64,000 bases of DNA from positions 2,119,393-2,183,392 of the forward strand of contig WPIO01000044.1 of NCBI GenBank assembly GCA_009760855.2, given 5' to 3'. Positions 53,901 to 62,510 of the stretch are shown here, one piece after another (position 1 is the first letter of the stretch; the number at the start of each line of letters is the position of its first letter). Source of the DNA: Cristatella mucedo (taxonomy: Eukaryota > Bryozoa > Phylactolaemata > Cristatellidae). A model generated the notes under the pieces. It was not told the DNA's origin. It did not search any database and saw only the letters and a list, made by a program, of their open reading frames with translations. The position numbers and the translations under genes are program-made.

Positions 53901-56891
53901 AGGGAGATACATTACATTGTACTATGCAGTCAGCACAGTGACAGGTCATCCACACACTCGGACCGATATGAAACTGCAGTTGGGAAAACTAGGGCTGTGC
54001 ATAAACCTATTCTAGGTGAATGAAGGCGATTGCAAGACCGCCGCCTATCGTTCGTCTAGGTATGACCATCAGCAGTATGCATGATCAGAATTCTCGAAAA
54101 GAACACTGAAGACGTATGGTGTTTGCCCTGTGTGATGTAAATATGAGGCCGATGCTGTGCATTGCTGCATAAAGCAGCATACCTTCCAATGTAGGTGAGC
54201 ACGGTATACTCATATATCGAAACTCATTCTACATTGAAAAGCACAGAGAATACGATAGCAGGTATTATTTCTTTTACACATTGTCATGTATATTTTATGT
54301 GAAGCCCTCCACCCACCCCAATAAGACCTCTGCCAAGCGGCGGGGGGGGGGGGATGTCCAATAGGGGAGGGGCGCCAATGCTGGCTTTGACTGGTTCACG
54401 AGTACAACATGTCGAATCTGTTAGCGTGCACATTGACGAACGTGATGAAGGTTGGGCAGTCTATGAGTGTGGCTGTGAGGGCGGTCGGCAGATTGCAATG
54501 CCAAGGTGGGGACATGCTTAGGCGCTGCAGCAGGCATGGGCGAGCCGTAATGGCACACTAGGTAAGGTGGTTGCTTTCACGACCTCGATCCCAAAGTCGT
54601 GGGTTCGATTCCTGTGGTGGGCGATCTTTAATCGCCACTTCAAGAGGCGGTGACAGTCGTAAAGGCTCTTCTGTCGCTATACAAAAAGAGGCTGTTTAAT
54701 CAGCTAGGATGGGCGATGGGCAAAGCTTGCTTACACGGCACCGGTCAGTCTCTAGCTAAATTGCACAAATAAAAAAAAAAAGTGCTCGATCCAAACTTTT
54801 TGTCTGGGACCACAATAGCAAGCACGCAAAGGTGAACAACTCATAGCATTCATACACACTCGCACGTGCATGCATTCTCACACATAGGCATGCAAACGCA
54901 TGTACACTAACACTGCGCATGCACATTTGAAAAATGAATCGCCAGTTTGGCTCCCACAATAATAATATAATAAAGGAGAGGGTGTAATATGATAAAGGTG
55001 ATGTAAGTAGGTGTATGTCCCTGACCTTGTCAAGGACCAACAGTGTAGGATGCCTCTTCCCGGTGGTTTCCTCCGACACTGCGGTAGCTGCTACGACAAG
55101 GTCACGGGCCAGCTGCTCCAGTGCAATACCGGCACCGCTGTGCGCCAGCTGCAAGTCGGCGCTGCGTAGTTCTGCTTGTAGTGTCAAGGACTGCAGAACC
55201 TCCTCGGCACCACAAGTGGCAGCACCGTCCAGCCACACCTGCAGGAAGTGCAAAGGAAGCGATCAGAGCTTTTCTCCGAATTAAGCTCCGGTGTAGCAAC
55301 AACTAAAACGCACCCTGCAATTTTTTTGTGGCAACAAGTTTGCTGGAAGTCGGCAGTTAATACGGATGCTTATGGAATCGAAAGGCTGCTGTCAAGTCCC
55401 AAGGCATATCTAGGTATCTTGCCTTCATCGATATGAACCAGTTCGACGAAGGTTGGCTATTGTTACTGGTCGTGATAGCCCAGGAGGTGAGGTGCTCGCT
55501 CTTCACTACCGAGGTCGGGGTTGAAATATTGCAGTTGGGCCATCCTTTATTTCCCACTGCAGGCAGTGGTGATAGCCGATAAGCCTCTTCTGCTGCTATA
55601 CAAATGAGGCTGTACTAAGCAAGGCTGGCTGTTGGCTCAGCTTAATTTACCACGTTCTATTTTAGTTTACTAATCCGAAAAAAGTGTCGCCAGTTCGAAC
55701 GACACCAAATTGAGCACCAAAGGAACCGTACCAGTGTGGTCACCCGATGTGGTAACAGCTGATGAAACAGTCTCGGCATCTTGCAACCCAAGGCACATAA
55801 AAAAGATACATATAAAAAGTATATACTCTCATGCAGCAAACTAAAGCTCCGTAAAAGTATCTACTAACCTGAAAGTGACCTTCAGACAGCCCGGTCGCAT
55901 CCAAAAAACGTGAACGCAGACTGTCAAATGAAGCTGCAGCCGATGACGAACCCGAAGTCGCACGCGAGCCCAGCAGCATGCCCTTCCAGCAGCAGAGCAG
56001 CCGTGACTCGAGGCATTTCGTCAGCTCCTGTCAACGGAGTCGTGCACAAGCGACCACCAGGGTTAGACAGAGCTCGACACTTCTACCTATTGTAAGCAGC
56101 CTGCAGAACTGACAAGAGTGAGCAGTCGGGCAATCTAAGCATTCGCTCAAAAATACAGCTCAAAGCCATGTCTCTGACTGAAAGAATGCTCACTGGCCCT
56201 TTTGACAGGGTTGACTTTATCGTGAGCCGAATCCTAGGACCTAGGCTGTATTGCAGGCCTCCACTAGAGTGAGCCTGGAAAACGGTAAAGGGGATGGCAG
56301 TTGGGCCTCGGCTACATTGCAGTTGTCCCCTATCCTAACACATTTTCGAGCACCCTGCATTCTTGATTGTTTTTAATGGTAAACAATGTCTGAGATCGGG
56401 TATCATGGCCACCAAATTAAAATTGTACCTGGTACAACTGTCTGGGCTTAAGCCACATAAGACACTGAATTGCAAGTATAGATGCATCTCGTGCTTGTAT
56501 TTGCCTGCTCCTTTGGGGCAAAGCTAGTATCAAAATGCATATGAGATGCAACAACAAAGTACTACCTAACGGTTGGACAATAAACTAGTGTGGTTTTGTG
56601 ACTCCAAGGGAATCAGTTCATGTCGTTAAAGTCGATGCGGGTAAGGGCGGTTACAAAATTCTAGTTCGCCCAGAGAAGCCATAGGACATATGTTATGGTC
56701 AACATACCAGCCAAGGCCAATACAATATGAATATTAAGCAGGAATACCAAGCCAGCAATTAAGGAATATGCCCATGCTACCTCCATTCGCTTGTTCAGCC
56801 TGGTCCGCTCCGACCACCAAGCTTTGTAGTCTGAAAGAAGCATACTGTCTGTACTGCAGGTCATGATGTCAGCAAACTCTGCAAGCAAGTC
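44715..56891 (-). CDS. Separase (cohesin-cleaving cysteine protease), C-terminal seven exons
   Basis: Separase cleaves the kleisin subunit of cohesin at anaphase. Seven minus-strand exons join in phase: 56891-56781, 56027-55869, 55238-55026, 53257-53037, 52916-52833, 52724-52560, 44931-44715. Diagnostic segments run in order: RLNKRMEELTKCLESRL, PTLLVLDKKLQHLPWESMP, DDRKTFYVLNPDGNLP, EKGWDGIIG, YCGHGSGSKYL (catalytic His), SVLMGCSSGAL (catalytic Cys), GGCPCIIANLWDVTDRDIDR, and the C-terminal IGASPVAYGLPV. The 320-odd residues cover the caspase-like domain and the region just before it. The large helical N-terminus (over 1,500 residues in animals) is not recognised here and should lie upstream, beyond about 57 kb. 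The last intron, 7,628 bases, contains a complete gene on the opposite strand. Confidence 0.95.
45045..45320 (+). mobile_element. LINE1 remnant
   Basis: Plus strand: ATTGACTTCAAGACCCTCTC, then TKLKSLSDQAFSSYRPKSV, recognisable as the LINE1 C-terminal region, strongly mutated. Confidence 0.65.
45492..45569. repeat. Inverted repeat, 17-bp arms
   Basis: GTACCCATACCCACCTA at 45492-45508 is the exact reverse complement of 45553-45569. The 44-base spacer contains the small palindrome TGACGTC. Confidence 0.93.
46060..46770 (-). mobile_element. Nested, scrambled LINE1 pieces
   Basis: Three minus-strand LINE1 parts lie out of order: the motif A-B interval (LEPGLALAPQHCNLLRCYL, 46060-46290), a 3' end with AATAATAAT tail (46291-46378) continuing at 46459, and the fingers region (GAGTGATTAGCTCTTAAACC, about 46650-46770). 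The LINE2 tail 46379-46458 splits the second piece. Confidence 0.7.
46379..46458 (+). mobile_element. LINE2 3' tail inside LINE1
   Basis: AAACTCTCCTGCATAACCCC, ACTTTGTGGAGTTACTGACG, then ACATTACATTACATTACA: the last 80 bases of LINE2 on the plus strand. Confidence 0.8.
47500..47836 (+). CDS. FG-GAP gene exon 1
   Basis: Starts with the only ATG that gives a signal peptide. 112 codons plus one base: hydrophobic leader to about residue 24, then RRLGSFNVKYPAFLALHQNS and YLAAGLAKYLSDPSTIPVSL. Donor G|GTAACT, phase 1. Confidence 0.88.
47500..52577 (+). CDS. Secreted FG-GAP/VCBS-type repeat protein, six exons, nested in separase
   Basis: A complete gene: exons 47500-47836, 50165-50401, 50783-51021, 51304-51455, 52072-52179 and 52286-52577 join to 454 residues, ATG to TAA. 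The N-terminus (MPQTLLLRLLALLVGCS) is a typical signal peptide. Three calcium-loop-like FG-GAP/VCBS motifs are visible: WKDMNDDGLVDAV (~residue 180), VQVDLNGDGMDDLLV (~290), IGDVNNDGYNEIFV (~420). These suggest a secreted beta-propeller. There is no transmembrane segment and no catalytic domain that I recognise, so function is unknown. It lies wholly on the opposite strand of the last separase intron, and its final 18 coding bases overlap the separase catalytic exon. Splice phases are consistent throughout. Confidence 0.88.
48640..49080 (-). mobile_element. LINE1 remnant
   Basis: Minus strand: 3' end with CACCCTAAGAGAACTAAAAC at the low side, AAT-rich patch 48710-48735, then the C-terminal coding remnant around 48890-49060. 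Very degraded. Confidence 0.65.
49372..49586 (+). mobile_element. SINE1, one 3' scrap followed by a nearly full copy
   Basis: 49372-49416 is a SINE1 end (GGCTCTTCTGCCGGCATATA, TTGAATCAGCTAA). From about 49430 a second copy follows: CACGACCTAGGTCGTGGGTC, AGAATCCTGCAGCAGGCAAT, CTCTTCTGCTATCTAAATG, TTAAATAAGCTAGC. Confidence 0.75.
50165..50401 (+). CDS. FG-GAP gene exon 2
   Basis: 237 bases, phase 1 to phase 1: DYVFNRQMILSPNGFLVPF to RADKPIIG, including the first DxNxDG loop (DMNDDGLVD). Acceptor TTCTTGCTTTCAG, donor G|GTATGT. Confidence 0.92.
50783..51021 (+). CDS. FG-GAP gene exon 3
   Basis: 239 bases, phase 1 in, phase 0 out: GTTKGELLWLEQPATDE to TTDSNSNWTDISK. Acceptor CATTTGAAG, donor AAG|GTGGGT. 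The NWT near the end is a potential N-glycosylation site. Confidence 0.88.
51304..51455 (+). CDS. FG-GAP gene exon 4
   Basis: 152 bases, phase 0 in, phase 2 out: VSSKVIGRTYGHFFDIVQVD to AFEMPDDF plus two bases. Carries the second loop (DLNGDGMDD). Acceptor TGAATTGTAG, donor CG|GTAAGT. Confidence 0.92.
52072..52179 (+). CDS. FG-GAP gene exon 5
   Basis: 108 bases, phase 2 to phase 2: completes Arg, then TGNFTSHVLLEGLKPVK to FYPQT plus AG. Acceptor TTATTTTGGCAG, donor AG|GTAACT. NFT is a potential N-glycosylation site. Confidence 0.85.
52286..52577 (+). CDS. FG-GAP gene exon 6 (last)
   Basis: 292 bases, phase 2 in: completes Ser, then TKIGKPLIALSGDDDGHVYI to TYGSTVGQEDQQSSTHQPPM, K and TAA (52575-52577). 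Third loop DVNNDGYNE. Acceptor CTGTGTTGCAG. Its last 18 bases are antisense to the 3' end of the separase exon 52724-52560. Confidence 0.92.
52560..52724 (-). CDS. Separase catalytic exon (His and Cys)
   Basis: 165 bases, phase 2 in and out: (L)YCGHGSGSKYLDGESIQT, then RPASVLMGCSSGALVAKG and MVLNYFMGG(C). The catalytic histidine of GHGSG and the catalytic cysteine of GCSSG both lie here. Acceptor ACCATTTTCAG, donor TG|GTGAGT. Confidence 0.97.
52833..52916 (-). CDS. Separase exon before the catalytic exon
   Basis: 84 bases, phase 2 in and out: (S)EKGWDGIIGREPSGHQLV, then RALTEADIFL. The GW.G..G and D-hydrophobic strand precede the catalytic His as in other separases. Acceptor AACGTTGTAG, donor CT|GTATGA. 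Confidence 0.93.
53037..53257 (-). CDS. Separase exon with LPWE and FYVLNP motifs
   Basis: 221 bases, phase 0 in, phase 2 out: KLQHLPWESMPTLRLQQV, TRIPSLAF, then DDRKTFYVLNPDGNLPKTED to TWFM plus AG. Acceptor TTTTAATTGTAG, donor AG|GTATCT. Confidence 0.95.
53768..53923 (+). mobile_element. LINE2 3' fragment
   Basis: CACTTTCTCTTTGTTATGTG, GGCTACCGCATGCGTACC, AACTTAGGCTGTGAGTGC, GTGGAGTTACAGAGGGAG and tail ATACATTACATTG match the LINE2 end on the plus strand. Confidence 0.82.
54542..54708 (+). mobile_element. SINE1 copy
   Basis: Plus-strand full copy: TGGCACACTAGGTAAGGTGG, CACGACCTCGATCCCAAAGT, B box GGGTTCGATTCC, tail TTAATCAGCTAGG. Confidence 0.9.
55026..55238 (-). CDS. Separase exon ending in LLVLDK
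   Basis: 71 codons, phase 0 at both ends: VWLDGAATCGAEEVLQSL, then ALEQLARDLVVAA and HPTLLVLDK. Acceptor CTTCCTGCAG, donor AAG|GTCAGG. LLVLDK joins KLQHLPWE of the next exon, reproducing the family's LLVLDK-x-LQ-x-LPWE. Confidence 0.93.
55239..55868. other. Separase intron
   Basis: Contains a truncated SINE1 (55491-55614); otherwise nothing was recognised. Confidence 0.5.
55491..55614 (+). mobile_element. SINE1 copy, 5'-truncated
   Basis: Plus strand: GGTGCTCGCTCTTCACTACC, GAGGTCGGGGTTGAAATATT, GCAGTGGTGATAGCCGATAA, then TACAAATGAGGCTG. Confidence 0.8.
55869..56027 (-). CDS. Separase exon with CWKGM
   Basis: 53 codons, phase 0 at both ends: ELTKCLESRLLCCWKGML, then LDATGLSEGHFQ. Acceptor CTCCGTTGACAG, donor CAG|GTTAGT. 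CWKG following the RME..LE.. segment is a separase hallmark. Confidence 0.92.
56028..56780. other. Separase intron
   Basis: No repeat or other gene was recognised. Confidence 0.5.
56781..56891 (-). CDS. Separase exon, most 5' one that is firm
   Basis: 37 codons, phase 0 at both ends: DLLAEFADIMTCSTDSM, then YKAWWSERTRLNKRME. Acceptor CATCTCATTGCAG, donor GAG|GTAGCA. WW-x-x-R-x-x-L-x-x-RME matches other animal separases. Confidence 0.9.
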
Positions 56892-57788
56892 CTGCAATGA
56901 GATGCAAGTCGTTTAGCTCATTTACTTATTATTACGTTCCTGCCGCGAGGATAACGAATATGCATCCCATGTATGATCCAACAAAAGAGCACCCATATGC
57001 ATGGCCGCGCACCCATGCACGCACTTACATACGTAATTACTTGCGTTGTATAACGACAACGTGAATGATTATAGTGCTAAGCTCCCCGTCAGTCTAAGGA
57101 GTTCAACATTATGACAAACAATATACCATGTAAAGTACTTTGATCAACTGCCCCTGTATCACAGATCAAATCATCGCCCGACCAACTGTTACAGTGTAAC
57201 GTCCATCACAATCTACCTTGGTTGCTCATGTCCAAGTATTCAGTAGAATACTCGTGCATCGTAGTTAGCATGTACACAGCAGGGCATAGAACATCTTCAA
57301 AAGCTGAAAGGGCAAGCTGGAGGAGTCGGCAAGGTCACACTGAAAAAAGGCTTATTGGCCAATTGTCTACTGGCCCGGAATAGCTCATTAACATGCAAGA
57401 ACACGGAATATAACTTCTGATCGAGGCTACCTAAAAGCCTCTGCACGAATTCGGTTGCTTCTCAAAATCAGATGGTAGGGGCTTGTTATCACAACAATTC
57501 GACAGTACCACTCAACCAACATCTAAGGACGGGTTCCTCATTGCATGCTTCCGATGCGCAACTGGTTTGACATATTAGTTAGCCACCCATCGATTAACTG
57601 TTCCACCAAGCCTATCTTCACTACTGAAGGGTCGTGACTGTAGGCTGCAGCTGCACCATCAGCCGAAAGCCAAGAGAAAGCCAGCTGTTTCTCATGTACA
57701 TTCTGAGTGCACACAGGAGTAGCCAAGCCAACTTGGTAGGTCACAACTCAGAGGACTGGCTTACTATAGCATACTAAAGAGATCTTAC
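56892..57788. other. Upstream of the firm separase exons
   Basis: Further 5' separase exons are expected but not firmly seen. A 57-codon minus-strand frame follows the acceptor-like GTGTGCACTCAG at 57706 (NVHEKQLAFSWLSADGAA), but it has no convincing donor or family match. Confidence 0.35.
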
Positions 57789-57817
57789 CTCTCGGGACAG
57801 CAGCAATCTTATCGAAT
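57789..57817 (-). CDS. Possible small upstream separase exon
   Basis: A good donor (GAG|GTAAGATC) follows a short frame (SIRLLLSRE) that would join DLLAEFADIM in phase 0, resembling LHLRSVLNEFDAI at this place in vertebrate separase. The acceptor (CTGCAAAG) is weak and the exon would be only 29 bases. Confidence 0.25.
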
Positions 57818-57939
57818 CTTTGCAGGCATTTTAAAATTACTCATTATTTATAATGAAATTGGCTTTCATTATGTTTACTTGTTATAGTCATTTAATGACA
57901 TAGACTGACCATGTTTCGGACTGCTGTTTCTGCATCACT

Positions 57940-59430
57940 GACGTGCAGGGTGTCAGCAAGAAGAATAAGCATAAAACTGAATATCCAAATATACCGTCAG
58001 TGATTCTACCTGTATCACACAATGACGAGGTAGGAGTTCGTGTTTCACCTGTTACAATTGACGAGATTATTGCCTGACAGTAACTCGAGTTCAACTGAAG
58101 GTGATGTTGATGACAACTATGATGCTTTTGATCCTCCAACACCTAAACTGATGTCACAATCTGATCTTGATGACGTAAAGAGAAAGACCTTGACCTGCCC
58201 AAAGTATCGGCTGAACTCCTTGATTCTAAATTAGAAGTGGAAAAAATTCTTGCACCAGGTACTGGATTTTTGTGGTATATAAATATAATTCATTCGTATA
58301 GTGCCCTAAGAGAACTTAATCTCTACTCAGGCGCTTCACATATGCCTCGGGGCTCGAGCCCACGACCTTGGCCGGACCTTGGTCGGGGCGAGCACCTTAA
58401 CCACTGGACCAAACCAGCCATTGACATAGACATCGTGAAAAAAGGGTTCTATACTTTTCAACGAAGGATTCACTAGTCTATGGCAGCAATGCCAAAGGTC
58501 TAGTTAACTAAATGGAAACAATTTGTGATCCGGCTGAATGAAGACTCATTATTGATTCATCGAACCACATTTAAAGGGAGTTTTACTTCACAGTAGAAAC
58601 GAACTTTCCTCTTGGCTTGTCGCTCATGCTGTCTCGATGAAAGACTTACAGAAACATTAAAATAATTATCGACAAAATCAAATATGATCAACATCAGTGG
58701 CAGATCTGCAGCCATTTAAAGGTCATTGCCCTTCTGCTTAGACTTCAAGATGGCTACACTAAATATATTACATTTTATTTCTTTGGGGTAGTCGCTCTGA
58801 TGTTCTTCATTACCGAAAGAAAGACTGGCCAGAGCAAACACATATTGTGTCTAGGATAACAAAGTCTGAGAGCCTCCTCTTGTCGACAGCAAGCTTGGAT
58901 CAATGAAAAACCATGTTCAGGCTCTGAACCAAGACGGTGATACCTTAAAGTACTTACAAGAAACATTTCCTCACATTAGCAAGGCAAAGATAAAAGCTGT
59001 CATTTCTTGGTCCACAGATCAGAGAATTTTTCACAAATACACAGTTTACATGAAAAATGACTGGGTTCGAGTTGCAGCCATGAAATGGATTTAAGTCTGT
59101 GGTAGAAACTTTCAAAGCAATCCCAAGTCTTTAACTACTCTCGAATCGTTGAGAACATGATTCAATGCAATGTGGAACTTGACAGCAGAATGAGTGCCAA
59201 GGTACATTTTCTAAACTCCCTCTCCTTGACTAATTCCCATCAAAATTTAGGAGCATTGAGCAAGGATCATGGTGAGAGGTTCCATCAGGACATAAGTGAA
59301 ATAGAGCGTCGATATCAAGGCCACTGGAATGCTAACATAATGGCCGATTACTGTTAAAGACTGAAGTGCCACAATCCAGCTGCTGAGCATAGCAGAAAGT
59401 CGAGGAAGAGGCAGTTTAAAAGCATCCGAC
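57940..59430 (+). pseudogene. Decayed copy of a widespread uncharacterised repeat-associated protein
   Basis: Plus-strand pieces in several frames, in order: YPNIPSVILPVSHNDEV, PKLMSQSDLDDV, AELLDSKLEVEKILAPGTGF, KGVLLHSRNELSSW, HYRKKDWPEQT, MKNHVQALNQDGDTLKYL, FPHISKAKIKAV, KVHFLNSLSLTNSHQNLGAL, SKDHGERFHQDISEIERRYQ and NANIMADYC. I recall this arrangement from a protein that is highly multiplied in arthropod, cnidarian and some vertebrate genomes and has no assigned function. Stops, frameshifts and a SINE2 insertion (58295-58419) show it is dead. It has no introns, consistent with a mobile origin. Confidence 0.75.
58295..58419 (-). mobile_element. SINE2 copy, near full length
   Basis: On the minus strand: GGCTGGTTTGGTCCAGTGG, TTAAGGTGCTCG, B-box-like GGGCTCGAGCCCC, then GTGAAGCGCCTGAGTAGAGA and TTAAGTTCTCTTAGGGC. 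The last part corresponds to the LINE1 3' end GTAAAGCGCCTAGAGAGAGA, TTAAGTTCTC.GAGGGC. Confidence 0.85.
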
Positions 59431-59693
59431 CAAATGAAGGAAGATGTATGTTTAAATTGTGCATAACCTAGATGATATCGTTATTACACGATTGCAGACA
59501 CTCCCTCTATTGCACTCAGTATTTTAAAATGTAAAATGCAATTTTTATTTAAATCCTGCCGTGCTGGAACAAAACGAGTTACAGATTCTGAAAGACCGCC
59601 CTAAAAAATCCTTAAATCACCTATTAGATTGAAAACAAAAGGCTTTCATCTGCATGCCAATATAATAATCAACCCCTACATTAAGTTACAGTG

Positions 59694-59698
<5 letters not shown>

Positions 59699-59746
<48 letters not shown>
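59699..59746. repeat. (TA)n microsatellite
   Basis: About 48 bases of TA repeat followed by irregular TATA-rich sequence to 59785. Confidence 0.95.
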
Positions 59747-59750
<4 letters not shown>

Positions 59751-60463
59751 TGTATGTATACCATATATAGTATTATATATAGTTATATTTATGGTTCTGT
59801 CACAATCACTGACACCATGTTGACATTATGTCTTTTGAGACATTTATAGTAACAACTACGACAGTACAACAATAATAAATGCCATGTCAAAGAGATTATT
59901 TGCTCATTTGCATATACGGCTGCAAACGTAAGCTGCCAAGGTTGAAATTGAGCATGCCTTGCTTCGCCTGCCTTTGGTAGGCATTTATCACGTACCGTAT
60001 AAATAGAATCTGCCTGTGACCATTAAGGGGGGGAGGTTACTATTTAAATAATATAAATTTAGAGATGGCATGTCTGTAGGCTCAATACCCGAAACTCAAT
60101 GCTGATTCGATACCAGGCACTGACGAGCTAATTTCATAAAAACATATTCACGTTCGTTTTAATAAAAATTATATTAGAATTTATTTTGAAATACGCTTTC
60201 CTTTTCTCCTACATAGATTGTGCTCCATTACATTAACTACTAATGTGCACTCCTACGAGTGACTGCCTACCATATTGGCTACCAAAATATTTCTCCAGCT
60301 TCCCAGCTCTCTCTTGACAAGATTACCGTGATTAAGTATTGACAAAGCTACCAAAATCCATTAAGCCACTACAGCTGGTGATGAGTATGGTGGCCAGGTT
60401 GGCCTTAACATCCAAGAACTTCAGTCACGTGTCTCGTTTGCTTACTAAGCTGTGATGGCTTCC

Positions 60464-60497
60464 GGTCTGGTTTGGCCCAGTGGTTAAGATTACTTCC
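60464..60497 (+). mobile_element. SINE2 head fragment
   Basis: GGTCTGGTTTGGCCCAGTGG then TTAAGATTAC matches the A-box end of SINE2. The rest of the element is missing. Confidence 0.5.
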
Positions 60498-60944
60498 TTG
60501 ACAGCCCTCCTGATTCAGCTATACTAATAATGTTCCCTTTATCGTGAAGAATGATGTATGCTCGCTATCGTCTGTATACATATAGAAAGCTGCGTAGGCT
60601 CTGACTGCACAAAAAAGCGTTTAGTCTGTGTCAAGCTACAGATTAAGATCAATACGCTAGTGGCCAGAAAATTCCAACACCCCATGAATTAACATAAACC
60701 TAAACATCACCGATTTTTTTTAGAAATAAGGGCAGAAAACGCTACCAGAAGGTAGAATCGGTATTAGGAAGCAACATTAATAACAAATTATGTTCTGTGA
60801 CTTCGGTTTGCCATCTGTGTTTGAAAGACATGTGTGAAATGAACTTCTTTGGTAATTTCAAGTGGATTCGGAAATAGTTCAATCTTCAAAGAGTAGAAGC
60901 ACCATCAGAACACGGAGTACTAATACTACGTTGACATTGACTTC

Positions 60945-61480
60945 AAGGTTTTGTCCCACACTTTTAGGTCCCTTCATTCTATGGCTCCAGCCTATCTGTC
61001 AGATATACTACCCCATCAGGCTAAGCATCGTACCACCCGCTTTTCGGAATCCAACAGTCTAGAAATACCTCTTACAAACCTCAAATCCTTTGGAGACCGT
61101 GCATTTAGTTCATATGCTCCCAAAGCCTGGAACTCCCTCCCGACCTGCGTCAGAACATCCCCTGACCTGACCACATTTAAAAGGAACCTAAAAACACACA
61201 TATTTAGGACAGCATTTAGTGGGTCCCCGTGATTCGTCCTTGATGTGCTTATGCGTGCTGACACTGTGCATGCTGCCACTAACCACATTTGCATGCTGAC
61301 CCTGTGCATGTCACCCCTAACCATATTATTCATTTCGTTTGTTTTTTTCAAGCATGATTTTACTTACCATTCCATTGCATTTTACTTTACAGCAAATGTA
61401 AAGCGCCTAGAGAGAGATTAAGTTCTCCGAGGGCGCTTTATCAAGTGAATTACTATTATTATTATTATTATTACGTGGAT
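60945..61480 (+). mobile_element. LINE1 3' fragment, well preserved
   Basis: Plus strand: HSMAPAYLSDILPHQAKHR to AFSSYAPKAWNSLPTCVR, then the intact 3' tail with GTAAAGCGCCTAGAGAGAGA and a TTATTATTATT tract to about 61473. Nearly identical to the 35090-35750 copy where they overlap. Confidence 0.92.
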
Positions 61481-62130
61481 GAGACATGTACTAATATTAC
61501 GTTGATGTGACATGTTTCTAACTGTCAAAAATGCAAAAGTGCGTTTCAACGAATGCATTAGGCACTTTTTCTGAAATAGCCAAAGATTTGAGAGATCCTG
61601 TTTTGTCATGCCCAGACCTACGCTTGGCATAGTTTGAGATGATGAAACTTCGGTGCAACAGGAGCGAGAAACCGTCGAATACAATTTCTAAAGAAAAACT
61701 CCTAGAACTGTATAAACATGTAAAATAATTCTTTTTTGTTGCTCCGTGGATTTCCAGGCTTGCTGTGATGTCTGGCCCGTGGCTTCACACTTGCACAATA
61801 GCTTGGCTCAAACCCTTGATTAGCACTGATGAAAGTTGTTGTGATGCATGCTTGTAGAGGGGAATACTTGGCAGATCTGGTAATTCTAACTAAGCAGTAT
61901 TCTGGAAAAATGTCGAAGGACAGGAGTAACTCCAGAAAAGGCAAAACAAGCCCAGCTTCCATGTTGTGCCCCTGGTAAGCCGACCAGGATTGTAAGGTAT
62001 TTGTTACCAATATTTTTATTTTACCTAAGTCATACGATAAAGCGAAATTTTGTTGTGAGGTTTGATTAAGACAATGAAATATTTTAGGCAATATCTCGAT
62101 TCTCGCGGCAAATGGATTTTCAGACTACCA

Positions 62131-62228
<98 letters not shown>

Positions 62229-62324
62229 TAGTGACACAGCATCAGCATTCTCGCCTCCCGACATAGAGCGCTCTCATGTGTGTCCGTTGTTTGTTACAGA
62301 ATTCTTCCGAAAATCAAAGTTCTT
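61481..62324. other. Stretch with an unassigned minus-strand frame and a (TG)n
   Basis: A minus-strand frame of 129 codons (62091-61702) includes LVLPFLELLLSFDIFPEYC and a strong acceptor-like CTTCGACATTTTTCCAG near 61908. It has no family match and no clear donor. Nothing else apart from the microsatellite was seen. Confidence 0.3.
62133..62223. repeat. (TG)n microsatellite
   Basis: About 90 uninterrupted bases of TG. Confidence 0.97.
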
Positions 62325-62510
62325 GCATCCACTGACCACATTTGCATACTGACCCTGTGCATGTCACCCCTAACCATGGTATTCGTGTTGTTTATCAAGC
62401 ATGATATTACTCACCATTCAATCGCGTTTTTCTTTGAAGCAAATGTAAAGCACATAGAAAGAGATTGAGTTCTCTGAGGGCACTTTATCAGGTGCATTGT
62501 TATTATTATT
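62325..62510 (+). mobile_element. LINE1 extreme 3' end
   Basis: Only the 3' tail remains: TGACCACATTTGCATACTGA, GCAAATGTAAAGCACATAG, GTTCTCTGAGGGCACTTTAT and an ATT repeat. Confidence 0.85.

Larger units (their letters stand above)
53258..55025. other. Separase intron
   Basis: Contains a LINE2 tail (53768-53923), a G12 run near 54341-54352 and a SINE1 (54542-54708). No other element was recognised. Confidence 0.5.
59431..60944. other. AT-rich stretch without a recognised gene
   Basis: Contains the (TA)n at 59699-59746 and a SINE2 head fragment at 60464-60497 (GGTCTGGTTTGGCCCAGTGG). Otherwise nothing was recognised. Confidence 0.45.

Noticed and set aside
57538-57706. Minus-strand frame after a good acceptor, considered as an upstream separase exon
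   Set aside because: No donor keeps the phase into 57817 or 56891, and the residues do not match the expected separase region.
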